NCBI GenBank assembly: GCA_030770545.1
Contig: CM061106.1
Location: 10,486,501 to 10,550,500, forward strand
Origin: Macropodus opercularis
Lineage: Eukaryota > Chordata > Actinopteri > Anabantiformes > Osphronemidae
Direction of reading: 5' to 3'
DNA: 64,000 nt
Shown here one piece after another: positions 33,328-45,852 of this stretch. The notes beneath the pieces are model-generated. The model was not told the origin of the DNA, did no database searches, and worked only from the letters and a program-made list of their open reading frames with translations. The position numbers and the translations under genes are program-made. The stretch's first letter is position 1. Each line of letters starts with the position of its first letter.

Positions 33328-34158
33328 CTGAATAAAGAACCAAAGATGAAACAGTGGAAAACAAATAGTCAGCTTGAAACAATTCAGTGTCTCATCGTGT
33401 GTTTGGAGCTGAAGACGCTTCAGGAAGTAGAAGTTTAGAAACTAGAAGCTCCAAACAGCAGAACCAACAGGATGCAGATTAAAAACAGTCCAATCTAACA
33501 GTAACAAAAACTTATATATATATATATATTAATGACAACAAGCTGCTGCTTCAGATCAGACGTCGTGACTTCACCTCTTCAACTCTGCAGCTCCACCACT
33601 GGCTCCATCTGGACTCACTCATGTTGTGATGACACATTGATCTGAGCTTCTACTAAAGATCCTCAAGTTCTCAACCAGAACTAATGAGTCTGACTCAGGT
33701 TCTGGACACGTGACCCATTTATAGAAACAAACAGAAAATGTTCTGTTTGAGGGAACAACGTCGTCCCATTTGTCATTGAAGAAACATTTAATGGAGTCAA
33801 ACTTGTGGAATGAGTCAAACAAGCAGATCCAGAACTTCTGATTACGGCATCTTGGGTTAGAATATTGAGTCAGAACCAACATTATGGAGCCTTAGAAAAG
33901 TGTTGGAGCATCAGCTACTCATCACAGATTAGATAATATTTGATTGATTAAACATTTCATTTATATTTTTAGTGATAAAATGAAGAAACAACAATTGAAT
34001 AAACCTAAAAAAAATGAAACCATGGAAGAAGAAACCAGACGTTACCATGGAGACCCTCAGTGTGGATCAGTAGAACATCAGCCTCATGTCTGCAGTTTAG
34101 CGTCAGCACAACGTTCACATCACATTAATCTACACAGAAGTAAAACATGGAGTCTGAC
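33328..34158 (-). repeat. Intron part of a duplicated LRR cassette
   Basis: Closely matches the intron block at 26971-27795, including the run tgttggagcatcagctact. A short (TA)n lies at 33512-33528. Confidence 0.8.
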
Positions 34159-34332
34159 CTCAGAGTCTCCAGTCGACAGTGAGGACTCTCCAGAAAACCA
34201 CACAGATGCTTCACTGATGAATCCTGCAGGATGTTTCCACTCAGGTCCAGTTGTGTCAGATGTGACGGGTTGGACTTCAGAGCTGAGGCCAGAGAATCAC
34301 AGCTGATCTCTGACAACCAGCAGAAACTCAAT
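34159..34332 (-). CDS. NLR gene: LRR exon
   Basis: A 174-nt exon encoding LTQLDLSGNILQDSSVKHL, in the shared phase, near-identical to the other amplified LRR exons. Confidence 0.88.
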
Positions 34333-36430
34333 CTGAATAAAGAACCAATGAAACAGTAGAAAACAAAGAGTCAACTTGAAACCATTCAGTGTCTCATTGT
34401 GTGTTTGGAGCTGAAGACGCTTCAGGAAGTAGAAGTTTAGAAACTAGAAGCTCCAAACAGCAGAACCAACATGATGCAGGTTAAAAACAGTCCAATCAAA
34501 CAGGAAGAAAGACTCATTAATATTAATGACAACAAGCTGCTGCTTCAGCTCAGACGTCATGACTTCACCTCTTCAACTCTGCAGCTCCACCACTGGCTCC
34601 ATCTGGACTCACTCATGTTGTGATGACACATTGATCTGAGCTTCTACTAAAGATCCTCAAGTTCTCAACCAGAACTAATGAGTCTGACTCAGGTTCTGGA
34701 CACGTGACTCATTTATAGAAACGAACAGAGAATATTCTGTTTGATGCAACGACATTGTCACAGAAACATTTGATACTGTTGCAGTACATGTGCTCCACGA
34801 TCTCTCCCCAGAACAAAGGCAGTAAGGCCTACATGTAAACGTGGAGGCCTGACTCGAGTGCCCCTCAAACAAAGGACCACAAACTGCGGGGTGAAGTGTC
34901 CTCAGATCAGTTCTCATCCAGGTGTGAAAACATGAGTCACCTTCACCTTCACCAGTTTCTGCCGACTCTCTCCCCAGCTCTCTCCCAGCGGTTCCAGACA
35001 GATTTATTTCCAGACTTTGGATTTGAATAAAACCTGTTCCTCTAATTAGTAGATCACCATTCCTTCACAGTACTACTTAGTACCAGATCTCTACACCACA
35101 GAAAGATGCTCTGTCCAGCATAAAAGTGTGGGTCGAGGGACAGACAGTGTCAGTCAGACTTCGGCCCTGACTATATGCTGTATAGTATAGGGACAGACTG
35201 ACCCAGGCCTGTAAATTATTATTTTTCAAGTTTGAAATAAAAGCAAGACTGATTTTTATCAGACGTTTCTCCTCATCATTCAACGCGCAGAGCTGGGATT
35301 GGGAGAGCAGCTCAACAGTTCCCATCTACTCACTGCCTCCAGTGCTTTTGTCACATAACCAGCCTGTTCTTTCCAGGTGGGAAGTGTTTTGGTTTGTGTT
35401 GGTTTGAGTTGTGTCTGGTTTCACCTCATTGGATCCTGTATTCAAATGGTTGGGACTGAAACATCTCTGCACTGGTCTGTAGCTAAATGTCAGTGGAGAT
35501 TCTTATTCATCCAGGTGAAGTTGATCTGGGACTTTATGTTCAGTGTCTGGTAGTTGGAACAGTCGTACATTTGTATAATGGATCTTGTTCTTTGCTCCAC
35601 TTTCATCCTTTCACTTCTTGCTGATTGTTTGTAGCCGTGGTAACAGTTGAATTTCTCCACTGTGGGATCAGTAAAGAATGATCTTCTCTCATCTTCCATC
35701 CTTGGCTAATGAGGCTGATTCTTCTTCATCTCTCTGGTGCAGTGTGGTCCTTCCTCCTTCTTAGTTCTCCACATTTGTTGTGTGTCAGTCAGTGAGTGTG
35801 TATATTGTGTTTGCCATGGGTTTGTGTGTCTAGTGTGTCCTTCCTTGTCTGTGTCTCTGCTTGTGCTGTCCCTCGTCCTGTCCCTTGGCCTCTAGCTCGG
35901 TTCGTTGCTTTGGTTAACTCTTGTGGGTTAGAGTTGAGTCAGTCTCAGGCGTTGGCTTCACCTTGTCAGCTTCCTGCTCTAGCAGCTGCTTTGTGTTCTA
36001 GTTTTCTATTGGCTCCTCTTCTCCTGTCGTGTGCAGTGAGTAATTTGATCTGTTTCCACAGTGTTTGTCCTTCTCTGTTATCTGAACTAATTTCTGGTAA
36101 CTTGAGATTGGTCTCCGTCTCTTTCTGCATCTGGGCCCTGCCCTGGTCCGGTTTGAGGTACTGCAACAATATCTCTGTGGTGTATTAGTCAAATGTGATG
36201 CATTTATATAAATATTATATATTATGCCTTCATAGATTTTGTAATAACAGATTCTCATTAGATTTATTTTCCTGTCTGTGTCTTTTCATTTAAACCAAAC
36301 CAAATGTGGCCTTAACTACAGACACTAGAAACCCTACGTGTACAATGTATTTGAAGAGAGACGTGATGAACCAAATGTTAAATAACAGTGAGGCTGTAGC
36401 TCATTGTTTACACGTTGGACAAATCCTGAC
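34333..36430 (-). other. NLR intron
   Basis: The start repeats cassette intron sequence up to about 34760. The remainder includes an open frame at 35796-36188 that looks like low-complexity C/L/S-rich chance coding. No gene is supported. Confidence 0.5.
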
Positions 36431-36601
36431 CTGAGACTTTCCAGATGACACTGTGGGCTCTCCAGTCCAGCAGACAGCTTCACTCCTGAATCCCGTAGGT
36501 TGTTGTAACTCAGGTCCAGTTCTCTCAGACTAGAGGACTGGGAGCTGAGAACTGAGGACAGAGCTTCAAGGCCACTTTCTGAGATGTTACAGCCTCTGAG
36601 C
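36431..36601 (-). CDS. NLR gene: first LRR exon after NACHT
   Basis: A 171-nt exon starting after a CAG acceptor at 36602-36604 with the motif LRGCNISESGLEALSSVL and SLRELDLSYNNLRDSGVKLL, typical of the first LRR exon in fish NLRC3-like genes. Its first base completes the codon split at the NACHT exon donor (40009), so the two exons are phase-matched. It differs more from the amplified LRR exons than they do from each other. Confidence 0.88.
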
Positions 36602-36604
36602 CTG

Positions 36605-38063
36605 AAAAACAGTCAGAGACAGAGAGAAACCATCAGGAGTGTGGGTACTGGCTCAGAGAGGCCACTGCTTCCTGGACTATCAGTGACCCATGGGACAGAA
36701 ACCTGCTCACTGTTTCTCTGTGGACACCACTAAATAAAGGTGATGCTGTCTGCCCAGAGGTAGTAGCTTCATGCTGATGGGGCAGACTTGACAGACTCCA
36801 GAGCAGCAGGAAAGGAGGTGGGGTGAGCTCCCTGTTGGCGAGAGGGAAACCACACCTAGAACCAGGGAGATGTGGTGCAGAGGCAGAAGCTACCAGAACT
36901 GGTGGAGAGGACCACTGGACCTCCCAAGGTGCTGATGGTTGGAGTCTGTGCTGCTCAGTGTGATGCTGTGGTTTGCTGGGTATGAAGACAACATGGAGGT
37001 GGAGGACACCAACACATGGTGAACATTTAACCAGTTCTTCTAGTTTCTAGTCAGACCGTCCCTAGATGTTAATTCGGTCACTTTGTTGTGTTTGTCTTAA
37101 TGTTCTTTTATTACTGGTGTAGAGGTGACTTCAAATCTTTGCCTTAGAGAGATTTAAGCCACCATTTATTGGTTGAACCTCACTCTGTCTGGTTGAATTC
37201 TTTATAGCTTCAGTCTCAGTCCAACACCAAGGGTTTGTTTGTCATTCTCCTCCACCTTCACCTGGTTATAACTTCTCTAACCAGCTCTCTGTCACAATCT
37301 ATGTTTAGTCTCTGTTCTGGCCACATCATCTGCTCCTCAAGCCTGTTCTGAGACGTTTTCAATCCTTTTAAGTCCTGATTCCAGTAAATCTAGTGAGTCC
37401 CTCCAGCCTGTTTCTTCCTCTGAGAGAGTCCTTCCTTCTGCTCTGTTTGGGGAGTTGTGGTTGTGTTAGTTTGGTCATGAAGGGTGTTCAGCTTCAGAGG
37501 AGGAGTAACTGGAGAGAGAGGAGCGTCTGTCTCTCTGGATGACACTTCCCATCTGTCTCTGGTTATCGGGCCGTGTTACTAATCACTGCTGTGTTCCATG
37601 GAACATATAGTTCATCAAAGGCCTTTGGCCTGTTGACCAGTGTTAACGTGGGTGTTGGTACCAAGTGGTTCATTCTACAGCCAGATGTGCATTTAGAAGG
37701 CAGAGCTATGTGAATGTGATGTGTGATGTGCTATGTGAGGGGTGATGGTGAGTTTGTAGGAAGGAACATCTCCTATACAAGAAAACACAAGAGTTAATGA
37801 AACGTGGTCTATGTGAAGGTCACTCATCAAGTCATTTACTAACAGAGACGTGATATTTAATAGATTTACTGAAACCTGGCTGCAGCAGGATGAATGATGT
37901 GTGAAGCTGCTTATATAAAATGAACAAAGTCCAGTGTGTGTGACTGACCATGATTAGTCCATGGAAGCAGAGAAACAGCCAGTGAATGAGGATTAAAACA
38001 GGCCCAGGTTTCTGTTCAGCTCTGGAGCCACACATCACCAGCCACCACTAGACTGCTCCATCT
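36605..38063 (-). other. NLR intron, unassigned
   Basis: No recognisable gene or named repeat. Confidence 0.4.
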
Positions 38064-38068
38064 GCATG

Positions 38069-38910
38069 TGTTACAAACTAGCACTCTACACTAACCTAAA
38101 CTGGAGTCCCAGGGCAGGAACAGCCTGAGGCCCTGGTGCTGACTCCAATAATCGCCACACGGTGGCGCCAAAACACATTGAAACACAGGGAAAGCTTCCC
38201 CTGCTCTATTCCCTTCTACTAGAACCTCTCTAGGAAACTAGCATGGGAAAGACCCACTCGCACGGCCATGGGGTATGGATAAATAATAATTTTAATTTAA
38301 GGAAAAGGCACAAACACAAGCCATACACACTCACGGGAGACGATGAACCGAACCAAATACAATCGTGAAGCAACAATAATGCACAAGAAACTACAGAAGA
38401 CAAAGACCACAACCTGAGACTACCACACAGGGACAGACATGTACACACTGAAAAGGCGAGCCACAGCATTACTAATCTAAGACAGAAAACCGGAAACTAA
38501 CAACGCTACAGGATACTAAACACTTAAACAAATAGGAACAGGGTAACACCAATGCACACGGAGTAAAGAGGGCGTACAAACTCAGGCACACAGGGACACA
38601 GGCTACAACACAGACACACAAACTAAGGAAAACACAGAACTAGGACCAAGACTACACTAATACTTACAGACGGTAACAAAGAACGAGTAGTAATACTAAA
38701 GAACACGGTCAGCAGTAACAGGAGTGACAAGGTAACATTCCTAATAACGAGCCAGCAAAGAGTGAACGCAAACATCCAGTATAAAAGAACTAAGGTAAGT
38801 GGATAACACAAAACAGGTGAGAACAAGATGACTGGTACGGTGGCTGACAGGGAACAAAAACCCAAACTCCCATAACTCCCCCTGGTGGGGAAAAAGTCCA
38901 AGCTGTAACA
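38069..38910. repeat. Solo LTR with 5-bp target-site duplication
   Basis: Starts TGTTACAAAC and ends CTGTAACA, with GCATG directly repeated at 38064-38068 and 38911-38915. The 842-bp length, TG...CA ends and 5-bp duplication are those of a solo LTR left by recombination between two LTRs. Confidence 0.8.
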
Positions 38911-38988
38911 GCATGTACATGTGGTAGCTTTATACATCTTCCTGTATATTTATATATTCTTTACATTCCACTTTGTTTACATTTGAAA

Positions 38989-38994
<6 letters not shown>

Positions 38995-39044
<50 letters not shown>
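38995..39044 (+). repeat. (TC)n(AC)n compound microsatellite
   Basis: An uninterrupted TC run followed directly by an AC run. Confidence 0.97.
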
Positions 39045-39049
<5 letters not shown>

Positions 39050-39097
39050 TCTTCTGCTGCTCAACTAGGGAATTTCCTCCATGTGGGGGTTTGGGGT

Positions 39098-39344
39098 TGG
39101 TAGTTTTTTGTTGTCTTCCTGTTTTATTTTGCTGTTGGGTTCTGGCCACATCTTGTACTTGATGGAGTTCATGGTTTCTGCCCAACTCCAGCTTTAAGTT
39201 CTACCAATGACACACAGTGGTTCACAGCCAACAGCCGAGGTCAGAAAGAGGACAAAGAGAGTGAACAGTGCTCAGAGCTGTACATGGGATAAACTAAGCA
39301 GCCACAAGAGGACGGAGCACCACAGAAGCAACACCACGTCAGGT
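39098..39344. repeat. Direct repeat, copy 1 (partner 42961-43209)
   Basis: About 247 bp that recurs almost unchanged at 42961-43209. Both lie in introns of the NLR gene and flank the NACHT exon. Not recognised as a known element. Confidence 0.9.
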
Positions 39345-40008
39345 GTTGTCTGACTGCTTGTCTCTTAGACTCAATCCCAACTAGATCACTCACAGAAGTT
39401 CTTCTGTTATTCAGCACGTCCACATTGAATCCAACCAACCAGTCTCTGCTACGTAGCTCAGGCTTTTCAGGCTGCTGTGGTCAAACCTTCACTGAACAAA
39501 CCTGCTCTCAACCCTGGAGAACTAGCAGCTATAGGCCAACATCTAATCTAAACCTGTGTTCTGTTGATGCTGCTCTGTTGTCTCCTGGCGCCTTTAATAA
39601 ACTGAACTGAACATTTCAACTCATGTATTTGATGATAAACTATTGTTGAGCTTTTGTGGATTGATTTATTCATTACTGGTCACACAGCAGCTTTATTCTG
39701 TCACATTATGCTGCAGCCTACTGAGATCTGAGTCACGACTGGATGATGAAAAGCAATCACTTCATAGCTGCTCCTATGCTTATCCGGAGTTATTATAATT
39801 AATAGCAGTAATAGGAGTATTCATATAGTGTTTTCTGTGTAAAGTCACTTCCTTAATGTTACTGATCCTACACCTGAGCAGGCCAGACACACGTTCAAGC
39901 TGTTAATGTGTCTAATGTGTAGATGGATCATTCAGCTCAGCTGCAGACGTCTCTGGCTGAGGACAACTCCAGGCTGTTGATACACATTTCAGTCATGTGA
40001 GGACTTAC
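39345..40008 (-). other. NLR intron, unassigned
   Basis: No gene or named repeat seen up to the NACHT donor. Confidence 0.4.
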
Positions 40009-41863
40009 ACAGCTTTGTTGGAGGCTTTGACGACTGGCAGCAGCCTCAGCAGAGCCTCCTCTGAACCAGAGTATTTCCTCAGGTCAAACACGTCCAGATC
40101 TTCTTCTGATGACAGTAAGATGAAGCCCAGAGCCGACCACTGAGCAGGAGACAGTTCACGTGTGGAGAGACGTCCTGATCTCAGGTTCTGTTGGATCTGC
40201 TCCACTAGAGAACCATCATTCAGTTCATTCAGACAGTGGAACAGGTTGATGCTTCTCTCTGCAGACAGATCCTCACTGAGCTTCTTCTTGATGTACTGGA
40301 CTGTTTTCTGATTGGTCTGTGATCTACTTCCTGTCTGGGTCATCAGACCTTGAAAGAGAGTCTGATTGGTCTGCAGTGAAAGACCGAGGAGGAAGCGGAG
40401 GAACAGGTCCAGGTGTCCATTTGGACTCTGTAAGGCCTTGTCAATAGCAAACCTATGAATCACAGTCAGAGATGTTTTGCTTAAACGCAGTCTGAGGTTC
40501 TGTAGTGACAGTCGTGGCAAAGACATCACATTTGTGTTGTCGTTGTAGAAACACAGCATCACATGAACAGCAGCCAGAAACTCCTGAACACTCAGATGGA
40601 CAAAGCTGAACATCTTGACTTCGTCCTTCTTCCCTCGCTCTTCTTTAAAGATCTCTGTGAAAACTCCTGAAAACACTGAGGCTCCACTGACATCGATGCC
40701 GCTCTCTTTCAGATCGTTCTCATAGAAGATCAAGTTTCCCTTTTCCAGCTGCTCATAAGCCAGTTTAGCTAATGACTTGATGTACGTGATGCTCTGTTCT
40801 GGTCCGTATTTCTCTTTAGTCTGCTTCATGTGAAACTCCAGGAACTCTGTGTACATCTCAGTCAGGGTCTTGGGCAGCTCTCCTCCCTCTCTGGTTCTCA
40901 GCAGATCCTCCAGAACCGTAGCAGTGATCCAGCAGAAGACTGGGATGTGACACATGATGTGGAGGCTTCGTTTTGTCTTGATGTGGGAGATGATGGTTGT
41001 GGCCTGCTGCTCATCTCTGAACCTCTTCCTGAAGTACTGCTCCTTCTGTGGGTCAGTGAACCCTCTGACCTCTGTCACCATGTCAACATACCCAGGAGGG
41101 ATCTGATTGGCTGCTGCAGGTCGTGTTGTGATCCAGAGGTGAGCAGAGCGTAGTAGTTTTCCACTGATAAGTTTTTTTATCAGGACGTTTACTTTAGTTG
41201 ACTTTGTTACATCAGTAGAACTAAGATCATCAACATTGAGGTTCAGGTAAAAGCGTCTCTCGTCCAGTCCATCAAACACAAACAGAAGCTTGAACTCGCT
41301 CTTGTCATAGTTGGTGTTTCCTGATGACTGTAGAGATGTAAAGATGTAGTTCAGAGCCTCTTGGCTGATGGACACTGTTTCTGGGTTACATTTATGAATC
41401 AGCTCTGCCAAACTAAACTTCTTTTTTATCAACTGATTCAGCTGACGGAAGGTGAAGGGGAAAATCAGATGCACGTCTTGACTGGACCTTTGTTCAGCCC
41501 AGTCCAACACAAACTTGTGCACAAGGACTGTTTTTCCAATTCCAGCGATTCCGTTGGTCAGCACTGTTTTGACGGCTCTGCCGTCTCCAGAGGGGTGTTT
41601 GAACAAGTCGCTGGGTTGGATCGGATCCTCTGAGTCCATTTGCTTTCTTGGCTTTTCCATTTGCTGGATTTCATGCTGTGTGTTCATCTCTATGTGACCC
41701 CTGGCTGTGACGTACAGCTCTGTGTAGATAGTGTGTAGCTGCTGTGCGTCCTTCTTCTGTGTCCAGCCTTCTTGTACTAAAGGAAACCTGTCACTGAAGT
41801 GATCCTGGAGCTTCTGCTGATAGTATGTGATGTGTCGTGGCTGTGGTACTGGAATCATTCCAT
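40009..41863 (-). CDS. NLR gene: FISNA-NACHT exon of a fish NLRC3/NLRP-like receptor
   Basis: This large exon (1855 nt) encodes the FISNA and NACHT part of a cytosolic NOD-like receptor; such proteins sense danger signals and oligomerise through NACHT. FISNA is seen at about residues 10-85 (counting from Met at 41858), with IYTELYVTARG. Walker A is GIAGIGKT at residues 103-110 and Walker B FVFDGLDE near 193-200, followed by helical NACHT-associated sequence with SVQEFLAAVHVML. The acceptor at 41864-41865 (CCCAG) and the donor at 40007-40008 (GTAAGT) are good, and phases match the pyrin/linker side and the LRR side. There is no internal stop. Upstream pyrin and downstream LRRs make a complete PYD-FISNA-NACHT-LRR protein. 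Fish have many such genes, so a one-to-one human orthologue should not be assumed. Confidence 0.93.
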
Positions 41864-42397
41864 CTGGGTCAAAGAGAAACAGAAAATATTACTGATTTTG
41901 TATCTGGGTTTTATCAGGGTGGATTCTGTTTCACAAACATGGTCTGTAAGTGAGTTTGTAAACGACGTAATAGCCTCTGTCTTTAATGTCAAGATACATC
42001 AATGCCCCAAGGCAAAGAGTCCTGTGGTGCTTTTCCCTGATCTGATTTTAAATGTCGTCTTTTGACAGGCTTGGTTTAAATGAGGTAGATCTCCTCTTTT
42101 AAATCATAAGATCCCAGACCCGTTTTTATTTAAAGAAAAAAAAAAGTGGTAGATGAACCAAATAGAATTATATGCAACAAATCTCTATACAAATTTATTT
42201 TACTCACGGTAGGTACATACATGGTGGGTTCTGAATTTATGCAACTTATATTAAACAAAAATTATTAATAAACTCTGGTGATTTTATATTATATATATAT
42301 TTAAATATGCATTGCTAAGCGTAATGATATCGCAGTATTAAAAAGAGACAGTTTTCATTAGGAAAGAGCGTTAGCTCAGATTTGTAATACTATTTTT

Positions 42398-42960
42398 TCT
42401 GTTGCACCTGCCTGATTACATTCACCTGTTCACCTACCTTCATAAGCTCTCTGCTCAGTTCACTCCCTGTCAGATCGTCGAATGTCACACCCGGACTCGA
42501 GACCCTGAACTCTGCCTGTTCCCGACCTCGATCGTCGTACCTAGACGCCAGAACCTGAACTCGCTCGCTTTCTGAACCACGACAAACCGTGAGTGTTCTG
42601 TCTCTCTCCATGTGCGCGACGTTCCTGTTCAGACGCCCACGGCTTCCTGACTTCACCTGCTTGGTGAGTGATCTCCCCTGACCGCCGCTGTCTCTGAGCT
42701 CCAGTGGCCACGCCACTTCTGGCTGAGCGAAGGACGAAGCGGAGACCGACTACGAGCACTTTCACACACCATCTCCGGAACTGTTGCCTGTTTTCCCGGC
42801 AACTTACCAGCCGGTTCGGCTCACCCTTAGTTTTCCTCAGTTGTGACTTTTTCTACCCTGCTTGGGCCCCGTTCCCACAATAAACTTGTTCCAACTCAAC
42901 TTCAGTGTCGATTCAGCCTGTTCCATCCCACCACACGACATCCTGGTTGTAACCGTGACA
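42398..42960 (+). repeat. Solo-LTR-like repeat, copy B
   Basis: Partner of 31640-32460, shorter at its left end. It ends AACCGTGACA, with ACAATAAA near 42879. The 247-bp direct repeat starts at the next base. Confidence 0.6.
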
Positions 42961-43209
42961 GTTGGTAGTTTTTTGTTGTCTTCCTGTTTTATTTTGCTGT
43001 TGGGTTCTGGCCACATCTTGTACTTGATGGAGTTCATGGTTTCTGCCCAACTCCAGCTTTAAGTTCTACCAATGACACACAGTGGTTCACAGCCAACAGC
43101 CGAGGTCAGAAAGAGGACAAAGACAGTGAACAGTGCTCAGAGCTGTACATGGTATAAACTAAGCAGCTACAAGAGGACGGAGCACCACAGAAGCAAGACC
43201 ACGTCAGGT
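42961..43209. repeat. Direct repeat, copy 2
   Basis: Near-identical to 39098-39344; it begins exactly at the end of solo-LTR copy B. Confidence 0.9.
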
Positions 43210-44664
43210 CCAGTATCAGTGTGTCTGTCATTTAAAAGGGTCACTGGTTCGAGGATACGTTCACATTTTCAACACAGAAGACAAGTGGTTTGAAAGAGGA
43301 GAGAGAGAAGCTTCTGTAACTGAGTCGAATTCGCCTCCATTCACCAGTCGGTCAGTTCAGCGACCCGCTCCAATGGCCTGTCGTTCTGCGTTGTGTTATT
43401 TTATGAGCTTGAATGATGGACAGGAGGCTTCGGCTAATTTCATGCCATCGTTTGTCTGGACAGGATGACAATGTTCTGGTCACTCATACTGCAGTATGAA
43501 ACACTATACACTATAAAACAGGTTATATTAGCACATCAGCTGCTAGCTTAGCATGTGCACCATTACTATGTAATAGCTCCAGCAGTTAATGTATTGTCAC
43601 TACTCATAACATTACACACTGATGATTAATTAATCACATAGCTCATATAAACCCCTGCACATAACACTGCACACATGCTGTATTAACCACCCACCTCCAG
43701 CGCGTCTCTCATCAACTGGCAGTAATTTACGCTGGACAGTCGCTTTTATCTACTAGAGAGAGGGGGAGGCCTTGAGCCACATCCATTACTCCACAATAAC
43801 AGAAACTTAGAAAACAAGTGGACTCATCTATACAGATGAACCCTGTTACACTTCACACATACAGAGAAACAGCCCCTCCCTCGACTGAGGTGGAGGCCTC
43901 AGACTCAACCTGTTTCCATCTACCAGGCTGCCCTTTCATCTGTTCCAGAGAAGACCAAGACCCATGAAGGACACACTAATGACCCTGTAATGGTGGAGGA
44001 GCAGTCACAGCAGATGAGAGTTCCCTCCTCCTCACTAGCCTCAGTCCTTTGTTAGTAACGAGCCTGTTCTGTACAGTGTGGCGTGAAACCAGCTAAGTAG
44101 CTTTCTAGAAATCCTCGTCCTGATGGCTGAGATCTCACGGATGTTGGTACCAAACCTGTCATTCTATCACACGCTGTAGACCAAGCAAAGCCTTGTTAGT
44201 CCTGTTCACTCATTATTCTCCTGTATCTTGGTAAACATTCACCATTTTCTCTTCTCCATATCCTGCTCAGTATGGGAAGTTGTTACCATAAACATTAAAC
44301 CTACTCATAAACGAGACTGATGCCCGACACAACAGCCTGCTGTCACTTCCATCCAACATGATGAAACCTTTTACTCTGCAGCAGGAACGAGATGATGGTG
44401 ACGACCTGTAGACAATTAGACTAAAAGCTGGAAATGCAATGTATTAATAATTTAACAAGATCCTACTTTTCATCTTAAAATTAATTAAATTATTGACAGA
44501 ACGTTTTTACCTTTTATGTTTAAGTCTCACTGTTTGTATTGTTTTTTCATGTAGATTTTCTGTTTTGCTTTGACGTCTGTCTACCACGTGTAAAAGCAAA
44601 TATTCCATCTTCAGAGATACAACGTATCTAATCAGATGTGAACCAGATACGACAGCAGCTTTAC

Positions 44665-44748
44665 CTTCGTGCTGACTGCTGTCACTGGTAGGAGACACAA
44701 TCTGAGAGGAGTCAGAGGAAGGTTCACCGTCTGCAGCATCCTCCACAT
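44665..44748 (-). CDS. NLR gene: 84-nt linker exon
   Basis: A 28-codon acidic, serine-rich exon (DSSQIVSPTSDSSQHE) between a TGTAG acceptor and a GAAG|GTAAAG donor. It enters and leaves in phase 1, matching the pyrin exon before and the NACHT exon after. Short linkers of this kind commonly join PYD and FISNA in fish NLRs. Confidence 0.8.
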
Positions 44749-45401
44749 CTACAGACAGAGAAACAACATGAGATAAAAGCTTTCATTTGATTCAGATACT
44801 TGGAGTCAATGCAGTTAAACAGAACAGGAAACTACAGCATCATCGTCCTCCAGGAGGCTACAGTCAGTTCATTAGTGTCCGTTCTCTCTCTGTGGTTAGT
44901 GTTTGGTTCAGTGAGTTTTCTCTCTTTCATCCTGTTCAGATCACCAGGCAGCTCTGGAGGTTTTCATTGTGCTTTTTCATTTATACACTTCCCTCTGGAG
45001 TCATTGTCATAATATTACTGACTGGTGAGCGTCGACCCCTTTGAACCACTGACCTCATCATCTGTCTGAGGTTTCATTAGGCTTCAGCAACATGTGGCTC
45101 ATGTCATAAGTTTTCTCCAAATGTGTTGCTGTCAAGCACTTTAAAAAGGTTAAGTTTGAACATTTGTTCTTTGCACTGTTTCCAATGAAATGCTCTTTAT
45201 TTTGGTTTTATTTAAAGGTCAGAACAGAACCAACATGTTTCAACCCACTCTGTGTGTTTTAGCTCTGTTCACGTGGTGAAATAGTCCAGTAGCACTGAGC
45301 TCTGCTGAAAGGTGCTGCAGCTGCTTCTAGTTCTGACTGATGACATGATGCATGTCTCAGACTGGAGGGACGTTCATGTCTGTTGTGTTGCTGTATCTCA
45401 C

Positions 45402-45657
45402 CTTCTGCTCCCAAACGTTTGATCAGATCCTTCCTGTTCATCTTCTCTAAGATGCTGATGGTCACCTTCACAGCATCATGTGTGTAGGTCTGTAGCATCA
45501 GGTCCACTGTGCTTGTTCTTGTTGCTTTGTTCAATAATGATCTTGGGATGGTCTGGTGGCCTGAGAGGCTTTCACTCTGATTTAGATGAAATCTGAACGT
45601 CTCAAAGTCATTATCTACCAATTCTTCCAGCACCGTCAGAAGGTCGTGAGCTGTCAT
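45402..45657 (-). CDS. NLR gene: pyrin-domain exon
   Basis: ATG at 45657 opens an 85-codon pyrin (DAPIN) domain, a death-fold module that recruits ASC-type adaptors in inflammasome signalling. Conserved features seen are LLTVLEELVDNDFETFRFHL, the IPRSLL/ATRT stretch and VKVTISILEKMNRKDLIKRL. The exon ends GAAG|GTGAGA in phase 1. Just upstream on the minus strand is an acceptor (TTTGTCCAG) 9 nt before the ATG, showing that a non-coding exon lies further upstream. This is the first coding exon of the NLR gene. Confidence 0.9.
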
Positions 45658-45852
45658 TGTGAAAACCTGGACAAAAACATAAACAATGTTAATCTGCAGG
45701 AAGATTAAGAATCAATAATCATCATTCAAGTCTCAGCAACTTTCAAACCACATATTTAATTGAAACTCTAGACTAAATTCTGTTTAAGAGGATGTGAGAA
45801 TCACTGAATATAAAGATCTCAGTCAAACTACAGATGAGCAATTCTCCATTGT

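Larger units (their letters stand above)
41864..44664 (-). other. NLR intron
   Basis: Holds an LTR-like copy (42398-42960) and a 247-bp direct repeat (42961-43209). The rest (43210-44664) shows no gene. Confidence 0.55.

Noticed and set aside
35796..36188. 130-codon Cys/Leu/Ser-rich plus-strand frame
   Set aside because: No conserved motif, antisense to an NLR intron, composition typical of T-rich chance frames.
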